Below, in pieces: positions 27,987 through 36,745 of a stretch of DNA of 64,000 nucleotides (positions are counted from its first letter, which is position 1; every line of letters starts with the position of its first letter). The notes beneath the pieces are model-generated. The model was not told the DNA's origin and ran no database searches. It saw only the letters and a program-made list of their open reading frames with translations. A program made the position numbers and the translations under genes. Source of the stretch: Loktanella sp. IMCC34160 (GTDB taxonomy: Bacteria > Pseudomonadota > Alphaproteobacteria > Rhodobacterales > Rhodobacteraceae); assembly GCF_004145845.1 (NCBI RefSeq), contig NZ_SELP01000001.1:824612-888611 (forward strand). The letters are read 5' to 3'.

Positions 27987-30509
27987 ATGAGCAGTTTCGA
28001 CGAAGATGACGCATTCAACGCCGCCGCCAAAGTGCCGCTAAGCCAGCGGGCGATGATGAGCGCGCGGCCCGCCGCCCCCTATCTGGACGATCTGAACCCC
28101 GCGCAGCGCGAGGCGGTCGAGGCGCTGGATGGTCCTGTGCTGATGCTGGCCGGGGCGGGGACGGGCAAGACCAAGGCGCTCATGAGCCGTCTTGCGCATT
28201 TGGTGCTTTCGGGCCGCGCCCGGCCCGATGAGGTCTTGGCGGTTACGTTTACGAACAAGGCTGCTCGGGAAATGAGAGAGCGGCTAGAAAAGGAGCCGTT
28301 TGGTATTGCGACGCCGATGAAGTGGATGGGCACGTTCCATTCCATCTGCGTAAAAATCCTTCGACGGCATGCCGAACTGATTGCATTCGAGAACTCGGCA
28401 TCGTTTTCAAGGCCATTGCCTGATCTCATTGATCCGTCACCGGATGCGAGTCTGGGTCTCTATGACCATGGAAACACGCCAATGCCTCAAGTTGGTGCCA
28501 ATTCTGCGCGCATATCGGAGCATCGAGGTGGTCTACATCTCCGCTCGAATTTTTCGATCTTAGATACCGACGACCAGATCCGGCTCCTCAAGCAGTTGAT
28601 CGCGGCCGCCAATATCGACGACAAACGCTGGCCCGCGCGGATGCTGGCCGGGATCATCGACCAGTGGAAGAACCGGGCCTGGACGCCGGAAAACGTTCCC
28701 ACGAAAGAGGCCGGGGCATTCGACGGTAAGGGCATCGCCCTTTACGCCCAGTATCAGCGCCGCCTGCTGGAACTGAACGCGGTCGATTTCGGCGACCTAT
28801 TGCTGCATGTGGTCACCATTTTCCAGAAACACGAAGACATTCTGGCCCAGTATCAACGCTGGTTCCGCTACATCCTTGTGGACGAATATCAGGATACCAA
28901 CGTGGCCCAGTACCTGTGGCTGCGGCTGCTGGCCGGCGGGCACAAGAACATCTGCTGCGTCGGCGACGATGACCAGTCGATCTATGGCTGGCGCGGTGCA
29001 GAAGTGGGCAATATCCTGCGGTTTGAAAAGGATTTTCCGGGGGCCAAGGTTGTCCGGCTGGAACAGAACTACCGCTCGACCGGGCATATCCTTGCCGCCG
29101 CTGGCGGGGTGATCGAGGCGAACAAAGGCCGCTTGGGCAAGACCCTTTATACCGAGGCCGGGGATGGCGAGAAGGTCCGCCTGATCGGTCATTGGGACGG
29201 CGAGGAAGAGGCGCGCTGGATCGGGGAAGAGATCGAGGCAATGCAGCGCGGTACGCGAGGAATGGATCGCAAGTCGCTGAACGACATGGCAATTCTTGTT
29301 CGGGCCTCGCATCAGATGCGGGCGTTCGAGGATCGGTTCCTGACCATCGGCTTGCCCTACAAGGTCATCGGCGGCCCGCGCTTTTACGAACGGCTCGAGA
29401 TACGCGATGCCATGGCCTATTTCCGGCTGGTGGTCAGTCAGGACGACGATCTGGCGTTCGAGCGGATCGTGAATACCCCAAAGCGCGGCCTTGGCGACAA
29501 GGCGGTGCAGACGATCCAGCGGGCCGCCCGGTCAAACGGCGTGAACCTTGTGGAAGGGGCGCGGCTCTGCGTGCAAGGCGGGTTGATCAAGGGCAAGGGG
29601 GCGGCAGCGCTGGGCGAGTTGGTCACGAACCTTGACCGCTGGCACGGGCAGTTCCTGGCCGAACAGGACACCCATGTTGAACTGGCCGAGATGATCCTGG
29701 ATGAATCCGGCTATACGGGGATGTGGCAAAACGACAAGACCCCCGAGGCACCGGGGCGGTTGGAGAACTTGAAGGAACTTGTCAAAGCTCTTGAAAACTT
29801 TGACACTTTGCAGGGGTTTCTGGAGCATGTCGCGCTGATCATGGACAATGACAGCGATGATGCCGAGGAGAAGGTCAGCATCATGACCCTGCACGCCGCG
29901 AAGGGGCTGGAATTTCCCGCCATCTTCCTGCCGGGGTGGGAGGACGGGCTGTTTCCGTCGCAGCGCAGCATGGATGAAAGCGGGCTCAAGGGGCTCGAGG
30001 AAGAGCGGCGTTTGGCCTATGTCGGCATCACCCGCGCCGAGGAGATCTGCACGATTTCCTTTGCTGCCAACCGCCGGGTCTATGGCCAGTGGCAATCGCA
30101 ATTGCCGAGCCGGTTCATCGACGAATTGCCCGAGGAACATGTGGAGGTGCTGACCCCGCCGGGCCTGTATGGCGGCGGGTTCGGGGCGGCGGCGCCCACC
30201 GCCTCGATCAACGATCGCGTGGCCAGCGCGGATGTCTACAATTCCCCCGGCTGGCGGCGGATGCAGGGCCGCATGGGCGCCCCGCGCGGCATGACGACCC
30301 CGTCCGAGGCGCGGCACATGACCATCGACCTTGACGCCGTGTCGTCCTTTACCGTGGGCGACCGGGTGTTCCACCAGAAATTCGGCTATGGCGAGGTGAT
30401 GGATATCGAGGGCGACAAGCTGGATATCGAGTTCGACCGGGCAGGGACAAAGAAGGTCGTCGCGAAATTCGTCGTGGGCGCCGCGCAGGCGGACGACGTG
30501 CCGTTCTAG
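27987..30509 (+). CDS. uvrD: ATP-dependent DNA helicase UvrD/PcrA
   Basis: The 840-aa superfamily 1A helicase unwinds DNA in repair and replication restart. Motifs: Walker A AGAGTGKT (about 55-62), [11 protein letters not shown] (Ia), VDEYQDTN (II), [13 protein letters not shown] (III), EQNYRST (IV), [11 protein letters not shown] (V) and YVGITRAEE (VI). The C-terminal [13 protein letters not shown] tail is the PcrA-type Tudor-like region. The start is ATG 27987. An odd feature is a stretch of about 55 residues (132-186) between RRHAEL and [11 protein letters not shown], where other UvrD proteins have about four. The DNA around it (28230-28570) is less GC-rich than its surroundings and uses rare codons such as TTA. 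Confidence 0.95.
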   Translation: MSSFDEDDAFNAAAKVPLSQRAMMSARPAAPYLDDLNPAQREAVEALDGPVLMLAGAGTGKTKALMSRLAHLVLSGRARPDEVLAVTFTNKAAREMRERLEKEPFGIATPMKWMGTFHSICVKILRRHAELIAFENSASFSRPLPDLIDPSPDASLGLYDHGNTPMPQVGANSARISEHRGGLHLRSNFSILDTDDQIRLLKQLIAAANIDDKRWPARMLAGIIDQWKNRAWTPENVPTKEAGAFDGKGIALYAQYQRRLLELNAVDFGDLLLHVVTIFQKHEDILAQYQRWFRYILVDEYQDTNVAQYLWLRLLAGGHKNICCVGDDDQSIYGWRGAEVGNILRFEKDFPGAKVVRLEQNYRSTGHILAAAGGVIEANKGRLGKTLYTEAGDGEKVRLIGHWDGEEEARWIGEEIEAMQRGTRGMDRKSLNDMAILVRASHQMRAFEDRFLTIGLPYKVIGGPRFYERLEIRDAMAYFRLVVSQDDDLAFERIVNTPKRGLGDKAVQTIQRAARSNGVNLVEGARLCVQGGLIKGKGAAALGELVTNLDRWHGQFLAEQDTHVELAEMILDESGYTGMWQNDKTPEAPGRLENLKELVKALENFDTLQGFLEHVALIMDNDSDDAEEKVSIMTLHAAKGLEFPAIFLPGWEDGLFPSQRSMDESGLKGLEEERRLAYVGITRAEEICTISFAANRRVYGQWQSQLPSRFIDELPEEHVEVLTPPGLYGGGFGAAAPTASINDRVASADVYNSPGWRRMQGRMGAPRGMTTPSEARHMTIDLDAVSSFTVGDRVFHQKFGYGEVMDIEGDKLDIEFDRAGTKKVVAKFVVGAAQADDVPF

Positions 30510-30532
30510 GTCAATTCAGTCGGATCGCCGCG

Positions 30533-30787
30533 CTATTTCGGTCGATGATAGGTAAGCGTCGATCCATCCGCACGTGTCCAGGTCACCTGCACGCACTTGT
30601 TGGCGGTGTTTGGTTCGACGCGGACCTTGTAGGTGAGTTCAACGGATTGCTGTGAGCCGTTTTGAGTTACTTCTCGAAGTGCGTCAGCCATGACCGCGTT
30701 AGACACCAAGACCCCGACTTCGGTGAAATGATCGAGGTTGGGAGAGCCATGTTGAAGCAGATAGTCGGGTGTAATGGATTTGGTCAC
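30533..30787 (-). CDS. small hypothetical protein
   Basis: An 84-aa reading frame from a GTG at 30787, with AAAGGA 6 nt before it. A longer version from ATG 30817 would put a perfect palindrome inside the coding region, so the GTG is preferred. The product is soluble, with no signal peptide or recognisable domain. The C-terminal half (KVRVEPNTANKCVQVTW) suggests beta strands. It is convergent with uvrD, 23 nt away. I do not recognise the family. Confidence 0.5.
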   Translation of the reverse strand: MTKSITPDYLLQHGSPNLDHFTEVGVLVSNAVMADALREVTQNGSQQSVELTYKVRVEPNTANKCVQVTWTRADGSTLTYHRPK

Positions 30788-30798
30788 GGTTGATCCTT

Positions 30799-30816
30799 TG
30801 CTGTTATATAACAGCA
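30799..30816. promoter_or_regulatory. 18-bp perfect palindrome upstream of the small hypothetical gene
   Basis: TGCTGTTATATAACAGCA reads the same on both strands and lies 11 nt upstream of the GTG start. An AT centre with GC-rich outer parts is typical of operators for small dimeric regulators. Autoregulation by the adjacent 84-aa protein is possible but unproven. Confidence 0.5.
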
Positions 30817-30853
30817 TCTTAGGTGAAACACTTCACTTGGCAACCCAAGAAGA

Positions 30854-31456
30854 TCAATTGTGCCAGAACACCGGCACGACCGAGGCGACCAGCAGCGCGG
30901 CCATGGTCCAGTTGAAAGCCCGCAGCCGCGCGGGCGAGGTCAGGAACCGCCGCATCTGTTGCCCCAGCACCGTCCAGAAGGTGATTGACGGCAGGTTGGT
31001 GCAGGCAAAGACCCCGGCCACGATCAGCACCTGAACAAAGCTTTGGTCGGCGGTATAGGCCGTCAGCGCGGTCAGGGCCATGAACCACCCCTTCGGGTTG
31101 ACCCATTGGAACCCGGCCGCCTGCAGGAAGGTGAAGGGGCGACCCTCGGCCTGCGGTGCTTCGGGGGTTTTGGGTGCAGCATTGGCGATCTTCCATGACA
31201 GCCACAGAAGATAGGCGACCGCGACATAGGTCATCGCGTCCTGGATGCGGGGGTAGGCGCGGAACACCTCCATCAGGCCCGCGCCCAGGACCACGATCAT
31301 GAAGGAATGGCCAAGGCTGACCCCGGCCATATGCGGTACGGTCCGGCGCAGGCCGAAATTCGCCCCCGAGGCCAGAAGCATCATGTTGTTCGGCCCCGGT
31401 GTGATCGAGGACACGAAGGCAAAGCCGACAAGGGCGAGGAGGAGTTCGATTGTCAT
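30854..31456 (-). CDS. LysE/RhtB-family amino acid exporter
   Basis: The 200-aa membrane protein has the LysE signature SSITPGPNNMMLLASG at the N-terminus, about six hydrophobic segments and QWVNPKGWFMALTAL in the middle. The family exports amino acids or related compounds across the inner membrane. The ATG at 31456 fits the family N-terminus; upstream extension overlaps the divergent regulator. It is divergent from an Lrp/AsnC gene, the usual arrangement for amino-acid-induced exporters. The substrate is unknown. Confidence 0.88.
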   Translation of the reverse strand: MTIELLLALVGFAFVSSITPGPNNMMLLASGANFGLRRTVPHMAGVSLGHSFMIVVLGAGLMEVFRAYPRIQDAMTYVAVAYLLWLSWKIANAAPKTPEAPQAEGRPFTFLQAAGFQWVNPKGWFMALTALTAYTADQSFVQVLIVAGVFACTNLPSITFWTVLGQQMRRFLTSPARLRAFNWTMAALLVASVVPVFWHN

Positions 31457-31458
31457 TT

Positions 31459-31471
31459 GCGCATATTGCGC
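31459..31471. promoter_or_regulatory. inverted repeat between the LysE exporter and Lrp regulator genes
   Basis: GCGCA-TAT-TGCGC lies 3 nt from the exporter start and about 50 nt from the regulator start. A second GGCGCAAT follows at about 31479. A target of the Lrp-type protein is plausible from position alone. Confidence 0.35.
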
Positions 31472-31519
31472 GGAAACCGGCGCAATGTAATTGTCGAGTT
31501 GTGCAAAATCCCGGAAAGG

Positions 31520-31981
31520 ATGCAATTTATCGTGGCGGAAGATCGGATCAACCAACATATATTGCGTATCCTGTCTCAGGATGGGCGGATATCGAATCTG
31601 GATCTGGCGGATCGTGTCGGCCTGTCCCCCTCGGCCTGCCTGCGCCGGGTTCAGGATCTTGAAAAGCGCGGCGTGATAAGAGGTTACCGGGCAAAGCTCG
31701 ACCCGGTGCAGACCGGTCGCGGCTTTGTGGTCTATGTGGCGGTTGGCCTGTCCGAGCACACGAAGGAGGCGCAGGAAGGGTTCGAGGCGGCAATGCGCGC
31801 CACGCCCGAAGTCGCGGAATGCCATAACGTCGCCGGGGCATTCGAATATCTGCTGCGGGTCGAAACGGCTGATTTGCCCGCCTACAAGGCCTTTCACACG
31901 GACCGGCTTGGGACCGTGGCCCATGTCCGGTCGATCACCAGCTATATGGTCATGGGCACCCCCAAGGACGACCGGGGCTAG
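31520..31981 (+). CDS. Lrp/AsnC-family transcriptional regulator
   Basis: The 153-aa protein has an N-terminal winged helix ([35 protein letters not shown]) and a C-terminal RAM ligand-binding domain ([17 protein letters not shown]). These proteins sense amino acids and form ring-shaped oligomers. The ATG at 31520 is used; a GTG at 31532 is possible. It is divergent from the LysE exporter gene and probably activates it in response to an amino acid (inference). Confidence 0.88.
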   Translation: MQFIVAEDRINQHILRILSQDGRISNLDLADRVGLSPSACLRRVQDLEKRGVIRGYRAKLDPVQTGRGFVVYVAVGLSEHTKEAQEGFEAAMRATPEVAECHNVAGAFEYLLRVETADLPAYKAFHTDRLGTVAHVRSITSYMVMGTPKDDRG

Positions 31982-32088
31982 CCAAAATGGGGTGGGGTGC
32001 CTTGCAGCCCCCGACACGCACCACTAAGACTCTCTCAAGACAATTCCGGATAAGACCTTTTGGTCCCTGTCAGAGAGGCAAGCACACG

Positions 32089-32709
32089 ATGAGAGACCCG
32101 ATCGAGACCTACATGAACCTCGTGCCGATGGTGGTGGAGCAGACCGCCCGGGGCGAGCGTGCCTATGATATCTTCTCCCGCCTCCTGAAAGAGCGGATCA
32201 TCTTCGTAAACGGCCCGGTCCACGATGGCATGGCCAGCCTGATCGTGGCCCAGCTTCTGCACCTCGAGGCGGAGAACCCGAAGAAAGAGATCAGCATGTA
32301 TATCAACAGCCCCGGTGGTGTCGTCACCTCGGGCCTGTCGATCTATGACACGATGCAATACATCCGCCCGAAGGTGTCGACGCTGTGCATCGGGCAGGCG
32401 GCGTCGATGGGGTCGCTTCTGCTGACTGCGGGCGAAAGCGGGATGCGGTTTTCGCTGCCCAACAGCCGGATCATGGTGCACCAGCCGTCGGGCGGGTATC
32501 AGGGGCAGGCGACGGACATCATGATCCATGCCGAAGAAACGCTGAAGCTGAAGCGGCGCCTGAACGAGATCTATGTCAAGCATACCGGCCAGAAGCTGAA
32601 GGATGTCGAAGCGGCGCTTGAGCGCGACAATTTCATGGATCCCGAAGAGGCCAAGAAATGGGGCCTGATCGACGAGATCCTGACCAGCCGGGCCACCCCG
32701 GAAGAATAG
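32089..32709 (+). CDS. clpP: ATP-dependent Clp protease proteolytic subunit
   Basis: The 206-aa serine peptidase forms the tetradecameric chamber that degrades proteins delivered by ClpX or ClpA. The catalytic triad is visible: Ser106 in GQAASMGS, His131 in MVHQPSGG and Asp180 in ERDNFM. The ATG at 32089 starts the conserved [18 protein letters not shown]. It lies 152 nt upstream of clpX on the same strand, the normal bacterial order. Confidence 0.97.
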   Translation: MRDPIETYMNLVPMVVEQTARGERAYDIFSRLLKERIIFVNGPVHDGMASLIVAQLLHLEAENPKKEISMYINSPGGVVTSGLSIYDTMQYIRPKVSTLCIGQAASMGSLLLTAGESGMRFSLPNSRIMVHQPSGGYQGQATDIMIHAEETLKLKRRLNEIYVKHTGQKLKDVEAALERDNFMDPEEAKKWGLIDEILTSRATPEE

Positions 32710-32861
32710 GTTGCCATGCGGCCGTCCCGACAGCGGGGCGGCCACACCCCTGTGACAAAGTTGTGTTTTTGGCGTTGTAGCCCCCCGATGGCTGGCCTAC
32801 TCTGGGGCCGACGACAGTCCGACCGAAACCAAACCGGCCCCCATGCCGCAAGAGGACCGAA

Positions 32862-34127
32862 ATGGCGAATAACTCCGGCAGCGACAGCAAGAACACGCTT
32901 TATTGCAGCTTTTGCGGCAAGAGCCAGCACGAGGTGCGCAAGCTGATCGCGGGCCCGACCGTCTTCATCTGCGATGAATGTGTCGAGCTGTGCATGGACA
33001 TCATCCGCGAAGAGACGAAATCCTCGGGGCTGAAGGCGACCGAAGGGGTTCCGACCCCGCGCGATATCTGTGATGTGCTGGACGACTATGTGATCGGCCA
33101 GTATCACGCCAAGCGGGTCCTGTCGGTTGCAGTTCACAACCACTACAAACGCCTGCATCATTCGTCGAAATCGGATATTGAACTGGCGAAGTCGAACATC
33201 CTGCTGATCGGCCCGACCGGCTGCGGCAAGACCCTTCTGGCGCAGACGCTGGCCCGTATTCTGGACGTGCCGTTCACCATGGCCGATGCGACCACCCTGA
33301 CCGAGGCCGGTTACGTGGGCGAGGATGTGGAAAACATCATCCTCAAGCTGCTGCAGGCCAGCGAATACAATGTCGAACGGGCGCAGCGCGGCATCGTCTA
33401 TATCGACGAGGTCGACAAGATCACCCGCAAGTCCGACAACCCCTCGATTACCCGTGACGTGTCGGGCGAAGGGGTGCAGCAGGCGCTTCTGAAGATCATG
33501 GAAGGCACCGTGGCCAGCGTTCCGCCGCAGGGCGGGCGCAAACATCCGCAGCAGGAATTCCTGCAGGTGGACACGACCAATATTCTGTTCATCTGCGGCG
33601 GGGCCTTCGCCGGTCTCGACAGGATCATCAGCCAGCGCGGCAAGGGCAGCGCCATGGGTTTTGGCGCCGATGTCCGCGATGTGGACGCCCGCAACGTGGG
33701 CGAGGTGTTCAAGGATCTGGAACCCGAAGACCTGCTGAAGTTCGGCCTGATCCCCGAATTCGTCGGCCGCCTGCCGGTGATCGCGACGCTGGAAGATCTG
33801 GACGAAGACGCGCTTGTCACCATCCTGACCGAACCGAAGAACGCACTGGTCAAGCAATACCAGCGCCTGTTCGAGATCGAGGATACCAAGCTGAGCTTTA
33901 CCGATGACGCCCTGCGCGCCATTGCCCGCCGCGCGATCGAACGCAAGACCGGCGCCCGCGGGCTGCGGTCCATCATGGAAGACATCCTGCTGGATACCAT
34001 GTTCGACCTGCCCGGCATGGACGGCGTGGAAGAGGTTGTGGTGAATGAAGAGGCCGTGGGCCCCGATTCCGCACCCCTGATGATCTTCGCCGAGGGCAAG
34101 AAGGAAAAAGAGGCGACGGCCGGCTAA
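32862..34127 (+). CDS. clpX: ATP-dependent Clp protease ATP-binding subunit ClpX
   Basis: The 421-aa AAA+ unfoldase recognises, unfolds and feeds substrates to ClpP. The N-terminal zinc domain has the four cysteines in CSFCGK and [10 protein letters not shown]. The ATPase motifs are Walker A GPTGCGKT and Walker [10 protein letters not shown], followed by sensor and arginine-finger segments. The [11 protein letters not shown] and pore-loop GYVGEDVE segments are typical. Length and gene order match the family. A strong terminator follows the stop codon. Confidence 0.98.
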   Translation: MANNSGSDSKNTLYCSFCGKSQHEVRKLIAGPTVFICDECVELCMDIIREETKSSGLKATEGVPTPRDICDVLDDYVIGQYHAKRVLSVAVHNHYKRLHHSSKSDIELAKSNILLIGPTGCGKTLLAQTLARILDVPFTMADATTLTEAGYVGEDVENIILKLLQASEYNVERAQRGIVYIDEVDKITRKSDNPSITRDVSGEGVQQALLKIMEGTVASVPPQGGRKHPQQEFLQVDTTNILFICGGAFAGLDRIISQRGKGSAMGFGADVRDVDARNVGEVFKDLEPEDLLKFGLIPEFVGRLPVIATLEDLDEDALVTILTEPKNALVKQYQRLFEIEDTKLSFTDDALRAIARRAIERKTGARGLRSIMEDILLDTMFDLPGMDGVEEVVVNEEAVGPDSAPLMIFAEGKKEKEATAG

Positions 34128-34149
34128 GGTATCGTCCCTTTTCGACTGG

Positions 34150-34171
34150 CGGCCCCTTCGGGGGCCGTTTT
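34150..34171 (+). terminator. rho-independent terminator after clpX
   Basis: CGGCCCC, loop TTCG and GGGGCCG are followed by TTTT, 22 nt after the clpX stop. The stem is 7 bp with the stable TTCG loop. Confidence 0.88.
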
Positions 34172-34186
34172 CGTTCGGGGGGGGGC

Positions 34187-34306
34187 GGTGGGTTTAAACC
34201 CACCTTTCTTCAGGGGCGCTGGCCCTCTGGCCCGTGCCCGGGCCATTCACCCCGGAGTATTTGTGGCAAAATGAGAGTATAGGCGTAAGGTGGGTCTTGA
34301 CCCACC
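34187..34306. repeat. pair of related 18-bp palindromes flanking a Rhodobacterales-like intergenic motif
   Basis: GGTGGGTTTAAACCCACC (34187-34204) and GGTGGGTCTTGACCCACC (34289-34306) share the same GGTGGGT/ACCCACC arms and differ only in the middle. Between them is CCCCGGAGTATTTGTGGCA, a type of sequence I recall seeing in many Rhodobacteraceae intergenic regions. The two could pair as one long hairpin or be two copies of a dispersed element. The function is unknown. Confidence 0.55.
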
Positions 34307-34334
34307 GTGCCTGTGGGGCGGAGATCGGGGTTTC

Positions 34335-34715
34335 ATGACTGTGCGCCATATTTCGACGGGATCGCCATTCGAGGAAAAGATCGGCTACAGCCGCGCGGTC
34401 GTCGCGGATGGCTGGGTCTTTGTCGCGGGCACCACCGGGTATGACTATGCGACCATGACCATGCCCGAGGATGTCACCGACCAATGCCGCAACGCGCTGG
34501 CCACCATTGGCCGCGCGCTGGAAGAGGCGGGAAGCGGGCTCGACCACGTTGTGCGCGTAACCTACATCCTGCCGGACAAGGCCGATTGGCTCGCCTGCTG
34601 GCCTGTCACCTCTGCCGCCTTCGCGCTGGCCCGACCGGCGGCGACGATGATCCAGGCGGGTCTGCAGGAACCCGAGATGAAGATCGAGATCGAGGTCACA
34701 GCCCGGGTTCCGTGA
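34335..34715 (+). CDS. RidA (YjgF/UK114) family protein
   Basis: The 126-aa protein has the small chorismate-mutase-like fold of the RidA family, whose best known members hydrolyse reactive enamine/imine intermediates. The C-terminal IEIEVTARVP resembles the family's substrate-binding strand with its arginine. FVAGTTGYD and VVRVTYILPD are also typical. It may belong to a RidA-like subgroup with another ligand. No operon partner is evident. Confidence 0.85.
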   Translation: MTVRHISTGSPFEEKIGYSRAVVADGWVFVAGTTGYDYATMTMPEDVTDQCRNALATIGRALEEAGSGLDHVVRVTYILPDKADWLACWPVTSAAFALARPAATMIQAGLQEPEMKIEIEVTARVP

Positions 34716-34818
34716 CTTGCGGCGCAAATCCCCGCCCGTCCGGCCCGAACCGCCCTTTGGGCACTGGACCTTTGCGCCGCTCTGGTGCAAGAGAGGGGCA
34801 GACAAACGGAGACGACCC

Positions 34819-35205
34819 ATGGGCCTGATGACCTTTGTAAAGCGGATCTTCACGTGGTGGGATGGGCAGACCATCGGCACCCAGCTGTTCACCTGGCGCA
34901 AGGGCGTCAAGGTCGGGCAGGATGCCGAGGGCAACATCTATTACAAGACCCGTGACGACAGCCGCCGCTGGGTGATCTACAATGGCGAGGTCGAGGGCAG
35001 CCGGGTTCCCGCCGACTGGCACGGCTGGCTGCACTGGACCTGGGACGAGGCGCCGACCGACAAGCCGCTGGCCCATAAGGTCTGGGAAAAGCCGCACCAT
35101 GAAAACCTGTCCGGCACCGTGATGGCCTATGCGCCCAAGGGGTCGATCCGCCGCACCGACGGTCCGGCAGATCGCCGCGACTACGAAGCCTGGCAGCCCG
35201 AATAG
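34819..35205 (+). CDS. NADH:ubiquinone oxidoreductase accessory subunit NDUFA12 (B17.2)
   Basis: The 128-aa protein matches the 17.2-kDa accessory subunit of respiratory complex I, found in mitochondria and alphaproteobacteria. Typical segments are TFVKRIFTWWDGQTIGTQLFT at the start, GNIYYKTRDDSRRWVIYNG and DWHGWLHWTWDEAPT. It sits on the matrix-facing (cytoplasmic) arm. Gene order with mlaD and the DUF2155 gene downstream supports the assignment. It is a good marker for an alphaproteobacterial origin. Confidence 0.95.
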   Translation: MGLMTFVKRIFTWWDGQTIGTQLFTWRKGVKVGQDAEGNIYYKTRDDSRRWVIYNGEVEGSRVPADWHGWLHWTWDEAPTDKPLAHKVWEKPHHENLSGTVMAYAPKGSIRRTDGPADRRDYEAWQPE

Positions 35206-35239
35206 GGCCCCCGCCGGTAACCGCGAGAGGGCCGGGTAA

Positions 35240-35692
35240 ATGCGTGAAAACACGACAGAAGTGATCATCGGGGCGCTGGTTCTGGCGGTCGCGGGCGGCT
35301 TTCTGGCCTATGCCGCGCGGTCCACGGGATTTTCGACTGGTGGGTCTGACAATTACGATCTTGTCGCGTCGTTCCGGTCGGCCGAGGGCGTGTCGCTGGG
35401 CGTGGACGTGCGCATGTCCGGCGTCAAGGTGGGCAGCGTGACCGCGCTGGCCCTGAACCCGGAAACCTTCCGGGCTGATGCAACGCTTAGCCTGCGGTCG
35501 GATATCCCGGTGCCCACTGACAGCACCGCCATCGTCCAGACCGAAAGCCTGCTGGGCGGCACATTTGTCGAGCTGGTTCCCGGCGGATCCTTCGACAACT
35601 ATCAGGCGGGCGATGTGATCCTGGATACTCAGGGCGCGGTCAGCATCGTGAACCTTCTGGCGAAATTCGCGGCCGGAGGGTCGGAGGAATGA
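35240..35692 (+). CDS. mlaD: outer-membrane lipid asymmetry protein MlaD
   Basis: The 150-aa protein has one N-terminal membrane anchor (VIIGALVLAVAGGFLAYAA) and an MCE domain (YDLVASFRSAEGVSLGVDV, MSGVKVGSVTAL). MlaD forms a periplasmic hexameric ring on the MlaFEDB complex, which moves phospholipids between the membranes. The other mla genes are not in this window. It overlaps the DUF2155 gene by 4 nt, so the two are coupled. Confidence 0.92.
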   Translation: MRENTTEVIIGALVLAVAGGFLAYAARSTGFSTGGSDNYDLVASFRSAEGVSLGVDVRMSGVKVGSVTALALNPETFRADATLSLRSDIPVPTDSTAIVQTESLLGGTFVELVPGGSFDNYQAGDVILDTQGAVSIVNLLAKFAAGGSEE

Positions 35693-36045
35693 TCCGCCGC
35701 TTGGCCCTTGCCTTGTCCCTTGCGGCCACGCCGATCTGGGCCGAAACCGTGGCGAATGCCCCGCAGGGCGAACTGCGGGTGCTGGACAAGATCACGGGGC
35801 AGGTCACGGACCTGACCCTTGCGGCCGGGGAGACCCGCGAGGTGGGCCACCTGCTGATCCGCCTGTCCGAATGCCGCTATCCGGTCGAAAACCCGTCGGG
35901 CAACGCCTATGGCGAATTGACCATCACCTACCGTGACCAGCTGAGCCCGGCGTTTCAGGGCTGGATGATCGCCTCGGCCCCGGCGCTGAACGCGATGGAC
36001 CATCCGCGCTATGACGTTTGGATACTGCGCTGTATCACGTCCTGA
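35689..36045 (+). CDS. DUF2155 domain-containing periplasmic protein
   Basis: The 118-aa protein has a signal peptide (RRLALALSLAATPIWA, cleavage after WAE) and a single DUF2155 domain, with LRVLDKITGQVTDL, RLSECRYP and FQGWMIASAPALNAMDHPRYDVW. The domain is common in alphaproteobacteria and has no assigned function. Coupling to mlaD suggests an envelope role. Its 3' end overlaps the 3' end of aat on the opposite strand by 37 nt. Confidence 0.85.
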   Translation: MIRRLALALSLAATPIWAETVANAPQGELRVLDKITGQVTDLTLAAGETREVGHLLIRLSECRYPVENPSGNAYGELTITYRDQLSPAFQGWMIASAPALNAMDHPRYDVWILRCITS

Positions 36046-36659
36046 GGGGCGGGAACGGCTCCGGCCCGGTCAAAATCTGCAGTCACGTTCAACGCTTCGG
36101 CAAGCCGGCGGCGGTAGTCGGCCCGGCTGATCTCGACCGCGCCAAGGCTGGCGAGATGCTTGGTGATGAACTGCGTGTCGAACAGTGTGAAGCCGCCCAG
36201 CCGCAGCCGGTCGATCAGGTAGGCCAGACCGACCTTTGACGCATCCGTGGCCCGGCTGAACATGCTTTCGCCGAAGAATGCCCCGGCAAGGGCGACGCCA
36301 TAGACCCCACCGACAAGATTGTCGCCTTTCCAGACTTCGACCGAATGGGCGTATCCGCGGTCGTGGAGCGCCTGATAAAGGTCAAAGATCGCGTCGTTGA
36401 TCCAGGTTTCCGGACGGTCGGCACAGCCGGTCAGAACGCCGGTGAAATCCTGATCGAAGGTGATGGCGTAGTCGCCCCGTCGCATCCGCCGCACAAGGCT
36501 GCGCGAGATGTGAAATCCGTTCAGGGGGAAGATGCCGCGCCGCTTTGGGTCGACCCAGAACACCTCGGGGTCGTCGCGCCCCTCGGACATGGGAAAGACC
36601 CCTGCCGCATAGGCATGGAGCAGCAGTTCCGGGGTCAGGATCGGGCCGTCGTCGCGCAT
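36009..36659 (-). CDS. aat: leucyl/phenylalanyl-tRNA-protein transferase
   Basis: Aat adds Leu or Phe from aminoacyl-tRNA to proteins with N-terminal Arg or Lys, marking them for ClpAPS degradation (N-degron pathway). The 216-aa product starts with LTPELLLHAYAAGVFPMSEG and has FWVDPKRRGIFPL, GGVYGVALAGAFFGESMFS and LFDTQFITKHLASLGAVEI, all typical. The ATG at 36659 is chosen as the family start; upstream codons run into the terminator of accC. Confidence 0.95.
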   Translation of the reverse strand: MRDDGPILTPELLLHAYAAGVFPMSEGRDDPEVFWVDPKRRGIFPLNGFHISRSLVRRMRRGDYAITFDQDFTGVLTGCADRPETWINDAIFDLYQALHDRGYAHSVEVWKGDNLVGGVYGVALAGAFFGESMFSRATDASKVGLAYLIDRLRLGGFTLFDTQFITKHLASLGAVEISRADYRRRLAEALNVTADFDRAGAVPAPQDVIQRSIQTS

Positions 36660-36697
36660 GGGCCAAGGCCTATCCGATCTGGGGCAGGCGGCCAACG

Positions 36698-36728
36698 AAA
36701 AAGGCCCGGGCGGGGTGCCCGGGCCTTT
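36698..36728 (-). terminator. terminator of accBC
   Basis: A 12-bp stem (AAAGGCCCGGGC against GCCCGGGCCTTT with loop GGGGT) ends in a T-run when read on the minus strand. It lies 17 nt after the accC stop and before aat. Confidence 0.85.
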
Positions 36729-36745
36729 CCAACTTTCGCAATCCG

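Noticed and set aside
32720..32743. Hairpin between clpP and clpX as a terminator
   Set aside because: The stem has a mismatch and there is no T-run, so I do not call a terminator here.
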